Shown here: positions 21,387 to 32,290 of the stretch, one piece after another
How positions within the stretch are numbered: position 1 is the stretch's first letter
Layout: each line of letters starts with the position of its first letter
NCBI GenBank assembly: GCA_039545355.1
Contig: BCJJ01000056.1
Span: 1-60,183, forward strand
Direction: 5' to 3'
Length of the DNA stretch: 60,183 nt
DNA from: Trichosporon coremiiforme
Taxonomy: Eukaryota; Basidiomycota; Tremellomycetes; Trichosporonales; Trichosporonaceae
The notes under the pieces: model-generated
The model's database searches: none
Told to the model about the DNA's origin: nothing
The model's input: the letters and a program-made list of their open reading frames with translations, nothing else
Program-made: the position numbers and the translations under genes

Positions 21387-22957
21387 TTATACGCCCCCGG
21401 CCCTTCGCATAGCCTTATCGAACCTCGCATACTTGTCGACATACGCCTCCCCATCGAGCCCATAGTACGCAATAGCCGTCCGCGCGTCGTTCCGAATCCA
21501 CGGCTCGGGCCCCTCAATCCGGCCGAGATAGTTCACAAATCTGAGGCCGGTGCGCGGGTCGTCTCGGCGCGGATAGTCGGGCAGACTCCTCAGGCGCTCG
21601 AACAGGGCGGGTCGCATTGTTGCCTCTTGGAACGAGGTGGGACATGCGTCGGTGCGGAGACAGGGGTAGCCGCGGAGGAGGCGGGGCATGCCTTTTGAGC
21701 TGGGGAGGGACCACTGTTGTCAGCTAGTCACTGAGGGGATGATAGCGGGGCCGGAGCCAGATGGCGGGCAGACGTGCTATCGCGCTGCAAAGAGCCGAGA
21801 CTTGCAGCCCCGCCCGGCCAAGAGGTTGAAGGGGGTGGGATTGTTCGCGTAAGCCTACGGCTTGTGGCTCGCGTGACTCACCATAAGCTGCCCCGTCCGT
21901 TCCGCGTCCCCGACCTCAGTCCCCGTAGCGATCCGAGCACTGGCCACAGTGGCAGCAACAGGCCACGAGAAGCCGTACATCATGCCGCGGTAGAAGAAGG
22001 GCCGGTCGAGGTTGCGTCCCGTCGTTGTGCCGAAGTAAGTCGGTGCGCGCCAGTCGCGGGTTCGCAGGTCGCGGATCATGTTGGGGAGGAGGGGGAGAGT
22101 CTGGTGTCAGCTAAGGTGGAGTACCGCGCAAGCTGGAGAGTTATTGGTTTGGAGAGTAGGTCAAGAGGCGTGGGGTGCTCTCGAGCTGGTCTCCCGGGTG
22201 GCCGGAGTTAATGACGGTGCACCATGGCGTCGGTAACAGCCAAGGAATTCCTACTCACCGAGTCGTCCGTCTTGACAATCCAGCGCGCCGGCTCCGCCTT
22301 CCCCACCGCCGAGATCCACTCTGCCGCTACATCGTATCCGGGCACGCGGAGGATATCCCCAAACTTGTCCGCTTCGGCGTCGACAGCACTCCGCTCCTGC
22401 ACTTCCCTCCTCTCCTGCACTTCCCTCCTCTCCTTCCCTCTATTCCTACTCCTCCGCACGTCCCAGACGCCCGCTATCCGGACATCGGTTTCTGTGCCGT
22501 TGAACCCGCGCAGCTCGCCGTGTGCGTCCCCTGCGTCGCCCGCGTCGATCTCGAGCAGCCTGTTCGGATTGCCCGGCACGACGAATCGGAGCTCGACGCT
22601 GCCTGGCCTAACCCAGTTCGTCGGGCTGTGCGCGCGGATCATGTCCCTCCTTCTTCGTCCCTCGGGTGTGTCTTCAGAGAAGACGTGCAGCTTCAGAAAC
22701 GTCGAGGGATCCTCTGTCGTGCCCTTCCATGACGCCGCTAGGAGCCCCGGCACAACAACGGGTAATGGTGCGCTCTCGTGCGTTCCGACCGACAAGGCCG
22801 CGACGCGCATCGCTGCTAGCCGTGTCAGGCTTAGCATCGTCGGGATCTGGGAGAGGAGCAGGACCGCGAGCACCGCTGCGCCCAGCAGCACAAAGGGTCG
22901 GCGGCGCCGCACGTGCAGACGCGAGAGGGGGGTGTGGAGGCAGTCGGGCGAGCGCAT
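21387..22957 (-). CDS. Golgi glycosyltransferase, GT31-like (beta-1,3-galactosyltransferase type)
   Basis: Three exons (22957-22259, 22100-21882, 21713-21387) join in frame to about 414 residues; both introns end with CTGAC plus CAG. The protein is a type II membrane protein: a short basic cytosolic tail with RRRR, a transmembrane anchor (PFVLLGAAVLAVLLLSQIPT), then a lumenal domain. The sugar-nucleotide metal site appears as WIVKTDDS (the DxD-like motif of GT31), at an exon end, followed by TLPLLPNMIRDL, then MYGFSWPVAATVA. The C-terminal part includes RLLRGYPCLRTDAC. It probably adds galactose or a related sugar to glycoprotein, glycolipid or capsule-type glycans; the acceptor is unknown. 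A possible longer N-terminus from 23197 is less likely because the ATG at 22957 gives the standard tail-anchor layout. Confidence 0.75.
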
Positions 22958-25589
22958 GGGCAGATCAATGGGGAGGGTTGAGGGAAGGGGCAGAGCAAGC
23001 CTAGTTCGAGTCGGGGGGCGGCGCGGGGTCCGGTCTAGCGTTCGTCGAGAGTCGAGGGAAAGCGAGACCGGAGCCAGTCGTGTCGTGTGAGGCGAGTGCC
23101 GGGGAGCGAGGTGGAGTTCTAGTTCGCGGCGGGGGAACGAGAGAACGACGTAGAATAGATTACGATTCGAGTGTGCTCCGTGTCCTGGGGTGATCAAAGG
23201 AAGAGGATGAAGAAGACGGTGCAGAGAAGTCGAATGATGGAAGTCGAAGGGGTTGGCGGCACACAGTCACCGTCGTGACTATGAGTGGAGGTTGAGCGTT
23301 CGCAGGCTCGATCCAGGCACGGCGAGCCTCATAATAACAACAAATCGTCACCCCCTGACCAACCACGGTGGTTACTAGGTAGTGGACCGCTCGCATGCGC
23401 GCTGGCGGCCTATCAGCACTGTCGGCGCGTGACGCCTGTCGACGCCCCGCGACGCCTCTGATGCAATGGCCCTGCGATCAAGCATAGCAAAGTTTGCTCG
23501 ATTGCTTGACTCGAGCGTCAGCGGTGAGCGGCGAGCTGAAGCACCCAGGGCTGCCTGGACAGGGACGCAGGTCAGGGGCACTGAAGCCAGGGGCGTACCA
23601 CAGCAAGGGGCGCCCAAAGTATTCCCCGCAAGTCTATTCTCAGAAGTGCAGGAGCAAACCCCTCGTGATGCGGTGCAGTGCATGTTGAGCGTGTCCGAGC
23701 GCCGCAGACCGTGCCGGACCGTGCGAGAGTGGTGCTGCCGACTGTGTATGAGTCGGAGGACACATCGGAGAACCGGGTACAGCACTCCGAGCAATTCATC
23801 ATGTCAGCAAGATGCTGGTGGAGCGCAGTAATGAGGCTAGCCGACAGCCGCGCATGCCGCATACCTCAGATCTCTTGGGTGTTCGGCTTAGCCGGGATGC
23901 TAAGGAGACCGCCTCTCGCCTACACAAAATGTACGTTCCACGGAGTGGAGCAGCGCCAGCCCGCACGCCCGCGGCGCAGCAGTTGCCGTCAACATCTGGG
24001 CTGTCTGCTTTCTGTATTGCATGAAGGGGTGTTTTGCGAGCCTCTTGCGCTGCGTGACGCATGGGGTCGACGAGCACACGACAAGCGACTAAGCAGCAGC
24101 TAGTACGCACGCGCATGGTCACATGGACACATGGACACATGGCACATGGGCAGCCCATGCCTTGCTTGCCGCCGGCGCCAAAAGTCGCTGAGTCCATCGT
24201 AAGGCCCCCAGGTCCGAACTCAATCAGCCCCAGCATGCCGCGGGCCTTCGCCCCCTGCGCTCGACCCTTCTCTCCCCTTCATTCCCTCGAGCGCTCCAGC
24301 ACTCGACCGGCGGTTCCTTTGTGCATGACAGAAGCTCGGTCTTCCGTGCCGTGCGGCAAGCATGCCGCAGACGATCTGCTGCGCCCGTGTCCCGTCGATC
24401 TCTGGCCCCGCTGGAATCCACGTCACCGTGCCAAAACGGAGGGACCACCGCTCTGCACTGAGCTCAACTAGCAATCTGATGAGTACTAGCTGGTGCCTAA
24501 CACTGCTCTATCGAAGAACGGCCAGAGGGCCCAAAGAGCATTCCATCTCGCTACAGTCTGTTGGTTGTATTCATTGTATTCATCGCCTTCCTTGCACCAC
24601 GGAAGACTCCTGAGGTTCCCTTCAGGGGACAGAACGCATGCATGGGATTCTTGTTGATTTTGCCGGATTTCGGATCCGTCACCCAGCAGCGATTGCGTGG
24701 CACGCCTGAACCCTCCAAGTCCATGCCTACACTACCGCCAGATAGGTGTGCAAGGTCTGCCCTTGCCCGCTCGCCTGCTCGCTGGCCGACAGGTCTGGGC
24801 GTATAACGCGGGCTTATCTCGAAGCGCTGATCGAGAGGAAAGGAGGGCTGGGCTTTCGCACATGTCTCACCCAGTGTGCGGCGCAGGTTGCCCCTCCGCA
24901 CGATCTGCACTTCGTACGTCTGTCTGCCTGGTCGAGGCCCATTCGATTGCGCTGGGATCTGCGCTCTGAGGCACGAGCTGGTCGTCATCTCCACATAGTT
25001 CTGGCTGAACTACCTAAACCTCCAGTCTTGTTGACGGTGAAGAGCTCAAAACGTCAATGCGCCAATGATAACATGGCCATGGTGATAAACTTGAAAGAAG
25101 ATGTGCTCGACCGGCTCTGTAGCGCTCGTCTCATCTCGACCACCTTGATGCTGTCCATGTCAGATGCTCAGCTCTTCATGTTTCGATTGCCCTCGATCAC
25201 TCACGACCCATGAAACGCAGCGGGTCCAAAGGCGCAAGGCCGGGATAAGCCCGCCTCCGCCGCACTCCCTCGCAGCTCCGCAGACCTGCGTCCTCCGCCT
25301 TGGTACGCCGGACAGGACGTCCCTCCGCACACATTGCCTGCACCAGCTTGGCTCCCAGTCCTAACTGCTCCCAGTCCTAACTGCTCCGAGACACTCCTGC
25401 CGGTGAGACCTTACCACCCAGCAGCTATCCGGTCCCTCTTCAGCGCCTCCAACTGTCTGCACTACAGATCCAGTTATGGGAGATGAAAGGCTGATACGCA
25501 GTCCTCAGCTGCGAGATACATCTCGGGGTCGCGCATGCATTGCATCTGTACAGCATGGTCGGACATCAAGCCCGGGTAAAAGGCTGAAT
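22958..25589. other. Intergenic, no supported gene
   Basis: About 2.6 kb between the divergent glycosyltransferase and the gene with the intron-rich leader. Open frames are short, overlapping and without motifs. Small direct repeats occur: ACATGGAC units near 24121-24147, and a duplicated GCTCCCAGTCCTAACT unit at about 25353-25385. A TGTATTCATTG-like repeat lies near 24566-24580. No tRNA or transposon ends were recognised. Confidence 0.55.
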
Positions 25590-25829
25590 GGACACACAGA
25601 GTGGTGTGCGAGTGTGGCGGCAGTCTGTCCGGCGTGCGTTTTCGCTTCGTGTACCCACGGCCCATTCCTCCAGTCCCGACTCTGTCGCCGTAGACTGCGG
25701 AGCAGGTTCAACGCAGCGTGGGCACTCGCACCGTCGCCCTCTCTGCGCTAAAGCTGTGCGCTGTGCGTGTGTGTTTTCATCGACGAGCGTAGGTGGGATA
25801 TCGAGCGACTGTGGAGTTCTTGAAAGTTC

Positions 25830-27023
25830 ATCATCCCTCTTTCCCCCAACAACTTCACTCACTCTCATCCCCCGACTGCATCTGTTCGCCAGTGCTAGTC
25901 AACTGGCCCTCCCGACACCCCCCTGCCGATCTCCAGCCCGATCCGGCCTCTGTAGTCCAGCTGCAGAAGGATCGACATCGAGACGCATCGTCGAAACCTT
26001 CCCTTGTAGGTCCAGCTACCTCAACGGCGCTGATAGCTGACCATCAGCATCCCTTCAGCGGAAGTCAAGAGGTAGCTGTGATGCCAGTCTCAGCAGCTGA
26101 CAGCCAGATATACGACCACGATTGCTCCCTCATAAGAAGTTGCTGACTCAGTTGAGGACTTAGCTGACGCCCAGCGACTCTCCGGCACTCGCCCAAGTGA
26201 AGCCAAGACCAGAGGTACTGTTGCTATCCGAGCGTTGGACGTAGCTGACAACCAGAAACTATCGGTGGCTTCTTGCTTCGAGGTAGCTTCATCGTTCCCG
26301 GGTCCAGCTAACGCCCAGTCTCCAGCTCCACTTCGCCGGCGAGGTTCTAGTCGCCAGTAGGTAGCTACCGAAATGATTGACATAGCTGACAATCAGACTC
26401 GGCGAGGAAGACACCCGCTCCGGGCACAGTGTTGTGACCGACTCACTCCCAGCAGAGGTAGCTGCCCCATTCTTCCTAATCCAAGCTGACAGTCAGACGT
26501 AACCCGCTCGAGTGCCTCTCCGTAACCCACCCACTCTTAGTCAAGATAGCGACTCGCCTACCTCCTTCGTATGGCTGACATCCTCGCCAGGCGAAGAGGT
26601 GCACTGGCTTCCAGCGCTGTGCCCTCATCCCGACACGAGGTAGCTATGCTGCCTGGCGGTGGATAGCTGACATTCAGAGCGACCGCCAACTCCTTCCTTT
26701 GCTTAGTGCCCACGGTCTTCAGAAGGTGGCTGATTAAGGAGTTGGCTGTAGCTAACGTCCAGAACCGTATCGTCGACACCGCTTCACACAGAGGTAGCTC
26801 CCTTGGGAAGGATGTCTAGCTAACAGGTAGAGATTTTGACATCCCCGGATCACCCCTCGTCGACCACTCGTCCCAGCGGAAAGGTAGCTGGCATGCCTTG
26901 CAGGATGTATAGCTGACACCCAGGCCACTCTCACTGCCACACGGCTGTCCTACTCGCTCTGTGACGACCCGAAGTCGAGGTAGCTGTTTCATGCTTATGA
27001 GAGCTGACCCCCAGTCCATCGCC
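25830..27023 (+). promoter_or_regulatory. Intron-dense 5' leader with about 13 mini-introns
   Basis: Inferred introns: 26006-26047, 26072-26107, 26139-26174, 26215-26255, 26283-26318, 26361-26396, 26458-26496, 26522-26590, 26640-26677, 26726-26762, 26794-26826, 26884-26923 and 26980-27014. All but one are 33-42 nt, and every one is GT-AG with AGCTGAC, AGCTAAC or GGCTGAC before the AG. Eight begin GTAGCT, an atypical donor. Exons between them are 24-61 nt. A pyrimidine-rich stretch near 25835-25880 may mark the transcription start. All nine ATGs between 26006 and 27014 lie inside introns (26072, 26361, 26522, 26640, 26794, two in 26884 and two in 26980), so the first AUG of the spliced RNA is 27024. 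The joined exons carry stops in the main frame, which argues against a coding array. The eighth intron boundary is the least certain. Confidence 0.72.
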
Positions 27024-30000
27024 ATGAGCCGTGAACCTCCTGATCCGAATCGTAGCCATATAGCGCATAATATCTTCGGTCCGCGCCCGTTCCACACTCG
27101 CGTCCAGACTGCGCGCCGCGTCTCAAACTCCGCGTCCATCTCTACGTCGGGCCCGCAGGCGGGCTCTTCGATCACGGACCCAGCCATCTTGCCTGCCAAC
27201 GGGAAACGTGCGGGATACTCTGCCCCGCCCGCGACAGGATCCTCCGCCCCACCTGCCACGGCCGGTGGCAGCCAGCCTCCGGCCTTGCAACAGCTCCTCA
27301 ACACGGTAACGCAGGGAAATGCCGAGGCATTGCCTACCCAGCACACCACTCCATTGTCGCGGTACGTTTCGCGTCACTTCTCGCAGCACGAGCTCCAAGA
27401 TGCCTCACAGTTCCCGCTGGGAAACCTGCCTCCACCTCAGACGTGGGGACGGAACGGGTATCGCACATACGCGTATGACAACGGGCCGTATGGTAAAGAA
27501 GGCGTAGATGGCGGTAACAACTACGAGGACCACCAACAGACCACTCAGCCGGCCGGGGGCAACCATGCGGATCCCTCGAGCTACGACGCGCCCCTCGTGC
27601 CTCACGGCGGTGGCAGCCAGACTGTTGGTGCCAACTTCAACCTTGCGACGCATCCCTCAGGCTATGGAACCATTGACACGTTCGTCGGCCCGAACACCAG
27701 GCAGCATCACAGCAGCATCGCTCCAGCTCCTCTACCGATCTCCTCTCAGCCGGCTCCAGCCCTGCAGCAGACTTACCCCAACACCGTGGCTCATGCTCTT
27801 CAAGTTGCATCCCCGACTCAGCATCCTACAATCACCAACCACGCCGCCACTGACAATGGCGCACGCAGTCTTAACGACCGCATCAACAGGATCCTCGGCC
27901 AGGACACCGGCTTATGTCCCGGTAGTGCCAACGCCTCCCAGCCCGACGCTTATTCTCCCTGGATGGCCGCGCTTGATCACATGCCAGAGCACATGACGAT
28001 CGAGCCGCTGGAGCAGTTCTGGCGCATCGCGGCTGGCGACACGAGCGATCCGCACGCGCATCGGGATCCCTTCAACTTGAATCAGTCAATCCCTATGTTG
28101 CGCTCAAACGAGACGCCGGCTAGCTTCTCCAATCCCAGCGCGACCGTGGGTCACGGCCTCTCTTACCTCATGGTGCCGCACCCGCCTGCACCTCCCCTGA
28201 TCCCGATGCCACTTGCACAGGTTGAAACAATCGGCGTCCAACAGTTCAACATCGACACCACCATCCCCGCTCCTCTCGCTGACGCTGGCAACCAAGCCGA
28301 GTGTCCACTCAGTGCGGCGATCGAGTTCGTGAGCCAGCTTCAGACCGAGTATGGGCAGGTGGGGAACGACTCGGAAGTGATGGACACCAACGACGGCAAC
28401 GCGGACTTCCCGTCTGGTGACACGGTCTACCACAACAACTCTCCTAACAGCCATTCAAGCCTAACTAGCCTCGAGTTCGAGTCTTCCCCTCTGCCTTCGC
28501 TTGCTCCCGCTCCAATTGTGGCTCCAGTCCCTCCTCGGGTTGATAAGGCACAGTTCGCTGAGGATATGAGGAACTGGACGGCCAACCCGATTCGTCTTCG
28601 GGGCGGATTCGCCCTCGATGCCTATCGTCCTAGACCTGGAGGCGTTGAACCTCTCCTTCGTCTCCGCCGCACGTTTCACGGGCAGTTGAGCAGGCAGACT
28701 AACATCAACGGCCGCGCTATCAACGGTCACGGTATCAATGGCGCGAGCATCAACGGTGCCTACATCAACCAAGCCTATGCTGATCGCATGATGCGTGACT
28801 GGGAAGAGAGGCTGCAGATTGGGAGGCTGCAGGCTGAGAATGCGGTGCTCGGTGCCGCGCTCGTCGCCCACGCCAACGGCATCAGTACCACCGGCGGATC
28901 ATGGACGTGGGCTGTACAGTCGGAGGCGCCGACCCTCACGCTCAAGACCTTCGGTCGTAGCAGGTACGAAACCCGTCCCAACAGCCGGGGCAAGACGCCT
29001 CGCACCGCCGACTCCAAGGGTCTCATCCTTGGAACCTCCACCGCCGATCCTCGCTCCTCGAACAATGACAACAACGCGAGCCGTTCCAGCTCTGCCACTT
29101 CATTGGGGCTCGTGACGCCCCCCGAACCCGACATAACGAACGGCCAAACTTCTCCCGGATCCAGCGCGGACGCGGAGGGCTCGACGGACGAGGAGCGGGA
29201 GGCGGGCCACAATTTTCGGACCTTTCATGCCGAAATTCTGAATTCCGCCACTCCCACTCTCCCCGCTCCCCACGCGATGAAGGTGACGAAGGCGACGCAT
29301 AGCAAGCGCAAGGCTGTCCTTTTCCCTCCAGATGCCGTGCTGGAACTCGCTAGGGTTATTTATACGACGCTCAAGGACAAGGCGTTGACTGGCCAACACG
29401 TGACTAATAAGAAGGTCAAACTTTGTCGACCAGTTCGCATAGCTGACAGCAGATCTCGCTCTCCGTCTCTGCGCCGGGTAAGGGCTGCCGTGCTGCGGTC
29501 GGCGTGATTGGGCCCACTTTCGAGATCGAGTGGCTCTCGATCGGCAGCCGCAACTTCTTCCGCCGTATCTCGCCTGAGTCTCGTTGGATTGAGAACCGCC
29601 CAAACCTGCGCGTCAACACCGACAGGCGCCCGCCCTGGATGTCGGAGCGTGCTAACCATCTAGCCACTGCGGTGGAGGTCGGTTCATCCCCTCAGCTTCA
29701 ACCCGTCGGTCCCGCACTGGAGTTCACCGTTACCCAGCGTCGCCTGCCCCGCCTCGCTAGGAATGTTCGCTCGCAGCTCGCGCAGATGTCCCCCAAGAAG
29801 TGGCCGGTGCACAACCAGCCCTCGCAGGAGGAGAACGAGCAGGCGCAGCGCAGGGGCCCCTTGCGGCCGTCACTGGACGAACAGGAACGAGTGTGCCTGG
29901 AAGCAGTCCTTCGGAACCGTAACCTTGGTCAAGTGCAGGAGCAGCCCGGCTCTCACCGCGATGGAGTGGCGGAGCTGCAGCAGAGTCTGGTTCCGCCGTT

Positions 30001-30067
30001 GGCTCCACATGGTTTCTCTCTGCGGGAGAGGTCCGCGTCTGTCGGAGAGAATCATGTGGAGGTTTAA
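27024..30067 (+). CDS. Unrecognised large disordered protein downstream of the intron-rich leader
   Basis: The ATG at 27024 (context GCCATGAG) opens a long frame. A 53-nt intron (29400-29452, GTGACT donor, GCTGAC branch, CAG acceptor) removes the first frame's tail and continues in a new open frame to 30067, giving about 996 residues. The first two thirds is Pro/Ser/Asn/Gln-rich and disordered. A short region with repeated INGxxINGxxING steps (about 28705-28770) leads into a probable helix (RMMRDWEERLQIGRLQAENA). A conserved-looking block follows (FPPDAVLELARVIYTTLKDK, then GPTFEIEWLSIGSRNFFRR). There is no signal peptide or membrane segment. I do not recognise the family; a regulatory nuclear or cytoplasmic role is only a guess. 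The C-terminus is unresolved because an overlapping coding-like frame continues to 30554. Confidence 0.6.
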
Positions 30068-30554
30068 GATCTTCATCGCCCGGATTGCCAAGTTGCGCCG
30101 CCCCGGGAACAAGATCGAGGAGAAGTTCGACGACGTCAAAGACAACAAGCCGGAGGACAGCGACACCGAGCTCGACGACGGCGGCAAGCCCGAGAAGGGC
30201 AACAGGAAGCGCGGCCCCAGTCGCACCGCCAAGCCGAAGGAGCGCGGCAAGTTCAAGAATTCTCTCAAAAACCGCCAGACTCTCAAGGGGAAGACGAAGC
30301 AGAGGGCGGCGAACGCGGGAGCGTTGCAGCAGGCGATGCAGCCGATGCCGTTTGGCTCGAAGGAGGCGACTCAGTCGCCGTCAAATGCGAAGGCGGAGAC
30401 CGAGTATGGCTCGAAGGAGGAGACGCAGCAGTTGAACTCGAAGGAGATGGGAGAGCAGGAGGAGGAGGCTTCGGACAACAAGACGGCCGGTGACGAGACG
30501 AATGGAGAGAAGGACGGCGACAAGACGCAGCCCCCCGGTTGCACTTTGCAGTGA
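30054..30554 (+). CDS. Lys/Glu-rich open frame overlapping the end of the previous gene
   Basis: An open frame with strongly G/C-ending codons encodes a highly charged peptide, from an ATG at 30054 (MWRFKIFIARIAKLRRPGNK) to a stop at 30554, about 166 residues. It overlaps the last 14 bases of the preceding frame and is offset by +1. No canonical intron joins the two, yet codon bias suggests both are translated. It may be the true C-terminus of the preceding protein, reached by an unseen splice, a frameshift or a sequence error, or a separate small gene. The composition (Lys, Glu, Asn, Gln; acidic tail) suggests a disordered nuclear-type segment. Confidence 0.4.
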   Translation: MWRFKIFIARIAKLRRPGNKIEEKFDDVKDNKPEDSDTELDDGGKPEKGNRKRGPSRTAKPKERGKFKNSLKNRQTLKGKTKQRAANAGALQQAMQPMPFGSKEATQSPSNAKAETEYGSKEETQQLNSKEMGEQEEEASDNKTAGDETNGEKDGDKTQPPGCTLQ

Positions 30555-31516
30555 ACTCACCCAGAAGCTCCTGAGAGGTCAAGTTGACGCCGGATTTCAC
30601 CTCATCGCCCCAATCGCAAGTGTACCGTACCAGTTGACCTGTTGTTGTTGCCAAGTAGTCTGAGCTGTAGTAGTACCTGCTATATGACAGTGCTCGTCCG
30701 TGCCTCCCGTCACTCCGCAAATGAACGTCGACTGACAGGTCTCGAACGTGTTCCATCGGGCTGCAGAGACCGGCCGAGGATGCGCCATGGCGTTCTTCCA
30801 CCCGCGCATGATCCGACACTGATCCGATGACTTGCAAGCCCCACAACCACAGTCTTGTCAGGCCCCGCATGCACATGCCTCGTCTTCCCCGGCCCTACAT
30901 CCGGTTCGGCTATCAGCCCCCGTAGCCGAGGGAGCCGACGCCCCTCTGTCCTACGACTCCGAACCCCCCGATCTCGATCTGCGAGATAACGACCCCGCAT
31001 TCCGCCGTAGTGTGCCGACGGCAGCTGGGGAGATATCCACCCCTTTGTGCCTGCTCGCACCTACGTTATGCTATCTTGAGCGCTTGGAGGAACGAGCACG
31101 CCAGGTTGAGTGCACTACGTCAGAACGTCAGAAGAACAAAGAGACCAGCGTCACGTGCGTGAGCAAAGTTCAGCGGTCCCCAGCGGTCCGTGCACCCCCA
31201 CACCTTGGCGTCTTCCTTCTCCTCCGCCGACGACCAGCGACGACTCCAGTTCCCCCCGCACACCCCACTGGCCATGCTTTTGTTTGGCCAATGTACGAGA
31301 CGCCCGTGCGTCGGTATGCATCGGTGCGGACGGGCTGCGGGGGAGCACCAGAGACCTTGCAGGGAACGAATGGGGGAGAACAGCGAGCGTCGTGTGCCTG
31401 TGTGTAGTGGTACAGGTACCTGCGTGCGTGGGGGGTAAGCTGACGATTCTTCGGCGCATCGGACTCTCACCCCGCTGTCTGCACCGTGCATCTCGCACTC
31501 GTGTACCTCGCTCGTT
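30555..31516. other. Intergenic and promoter region
   Basis: About 1 kb with no gene I can support; open frames on both strands have poor composition. The right end, toward 31517, carries the promoter of the small His-rich gene. Confidence 0.55.
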
Positions 31517-31522
31517 TATAAG
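31517..31522 (+). promoter_or_regulatory. TATA box of the His-rich small gene
   Basis: TATAAG inside TTTATAAG lies about 230 bases before the start codon at 31751. It is followed by a pyrimidine-rich leader (31535-31560), as expected for a strongly expressed fungal gene with a TATA promoter. Confidence 0.6.
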
Positions 31523-31750
31523 ACGCGGCCGCTGACGTCTTTTCACCTCTTCTCACTCACCCACCTCTCGCTGCTGAAACTTGCCTTGCGCTCGACTCTT
31601 TGTCTGTGCCATCTGGACATTGCTATCCCAAACGACAAAACCTCTCTCAACTGGAGCTTTACCTCTCTGCTCGAAACTTAGCTGCCCTCTCACTGCAGCT
31701 ACTCTCAAACTCCCCTCGCCGTCTTCGTCACCATAACCGTTTTCAAGACC

Positions 31751-32095
31751 ATGTCGCCGACGCACGCCTTCCCCCACCACGGAGCTCACGCCGCTCACGC
31801 GCACGGCCACCACCGCGAGCACCTGCTTCACGACAGTCTGCACCGGATCCACCACCACCAAGCCAAGCTGGCAAAGCACCACGCGCGGCTCGGTTCGCTC
31901 CTGCACGCCGTTGAGACGCAGATCAAGACCGGCCAGCTGGACCCGGGCACGGCGCGCGTGGCCATGCTCCAGCTCGAGAATTATGTCGAGCTGGTCGAGC
32001 TGGCGCTGGACCGAGTCCGCCAGCAGGGCGAGACTATCCTGGGCTTGGTAAGCTACTGCACTTCAACGGAGCTGACACGGCAGGCAAAGCTCTGA
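31751..32095 (+). CDS. Small histidine-rich protein
   Basis: The ATG at 31751 opens a frame of about 102 residues with exons 31751-32047 and 32084-32095. The 36-nt intron between them has a GTAAGC donor and GCTGAC branch. The first 45 residues are remarkably His-rich (MSPTHAFPHHGAHAAHAHGH and onward), with HxH and HH pairs that could bind zinc, nickel or copper. The remainder is a predicted amphipathic helix (LENYVELVELALDRVRQQGE). There is no signal peptide or membrane segment, so it is probably cytosolic. If the intron is retained, translation stays in frame and yields a different C-terminal tail (VSYCTSTELTRQAKL). A TATA box and a long C/T-rich leader support expression. Function is unknown. 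Confidence 0.65.
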   Translation: MSPTHAFPHHGAHAAHAHGHHREHLLHDSLHRIHHHQAKLAKHHARLGSLLHAVETQIKTGQLDPGTARVAMLQLENYVELVELALDRVRQQGETILGLVSYCTSTELTRQAKL

Positions 32096-32290
32096 GCATG
32101 CGACACCCCACAAAGCTCAATGCAACGAACAACGACAGCAGCAAGAGAACCGATCTGGCCCTAACCCTTTGGCCGAATGTGTATTCTGAGAGTGTATCCC
32201 ACTTGATTGTATTCCTATGCACGGCATGCGTATAACATCTCCTCTGCGTCTTGGAATCTTTTCCCCAGTTGACTTACACCAGAAGCCACC

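Noticed and set aside
25588..26146. Two plus-strand open frames running into the first leader introns
   Set aside because: They read through predicted introns, have poor composition, and one lacks an ATG; more likely leader sequence.
26048..26979. The leader mini-exons as a protein-coding micro-exon array
   Set aside because: Some consecutive exons can be joined openly (for example about 26397-26883), but the chain meets stops before the ATG at 27024 in every phase I tried. The absence of ATGs also fits a non-coding leader better.
30832..31535. Open frames upstream of the His-rich gene
   Set aside because: Several overlapping low-quality frames on both strands with no motif; the TATA box at 31517 marks this as promoter.
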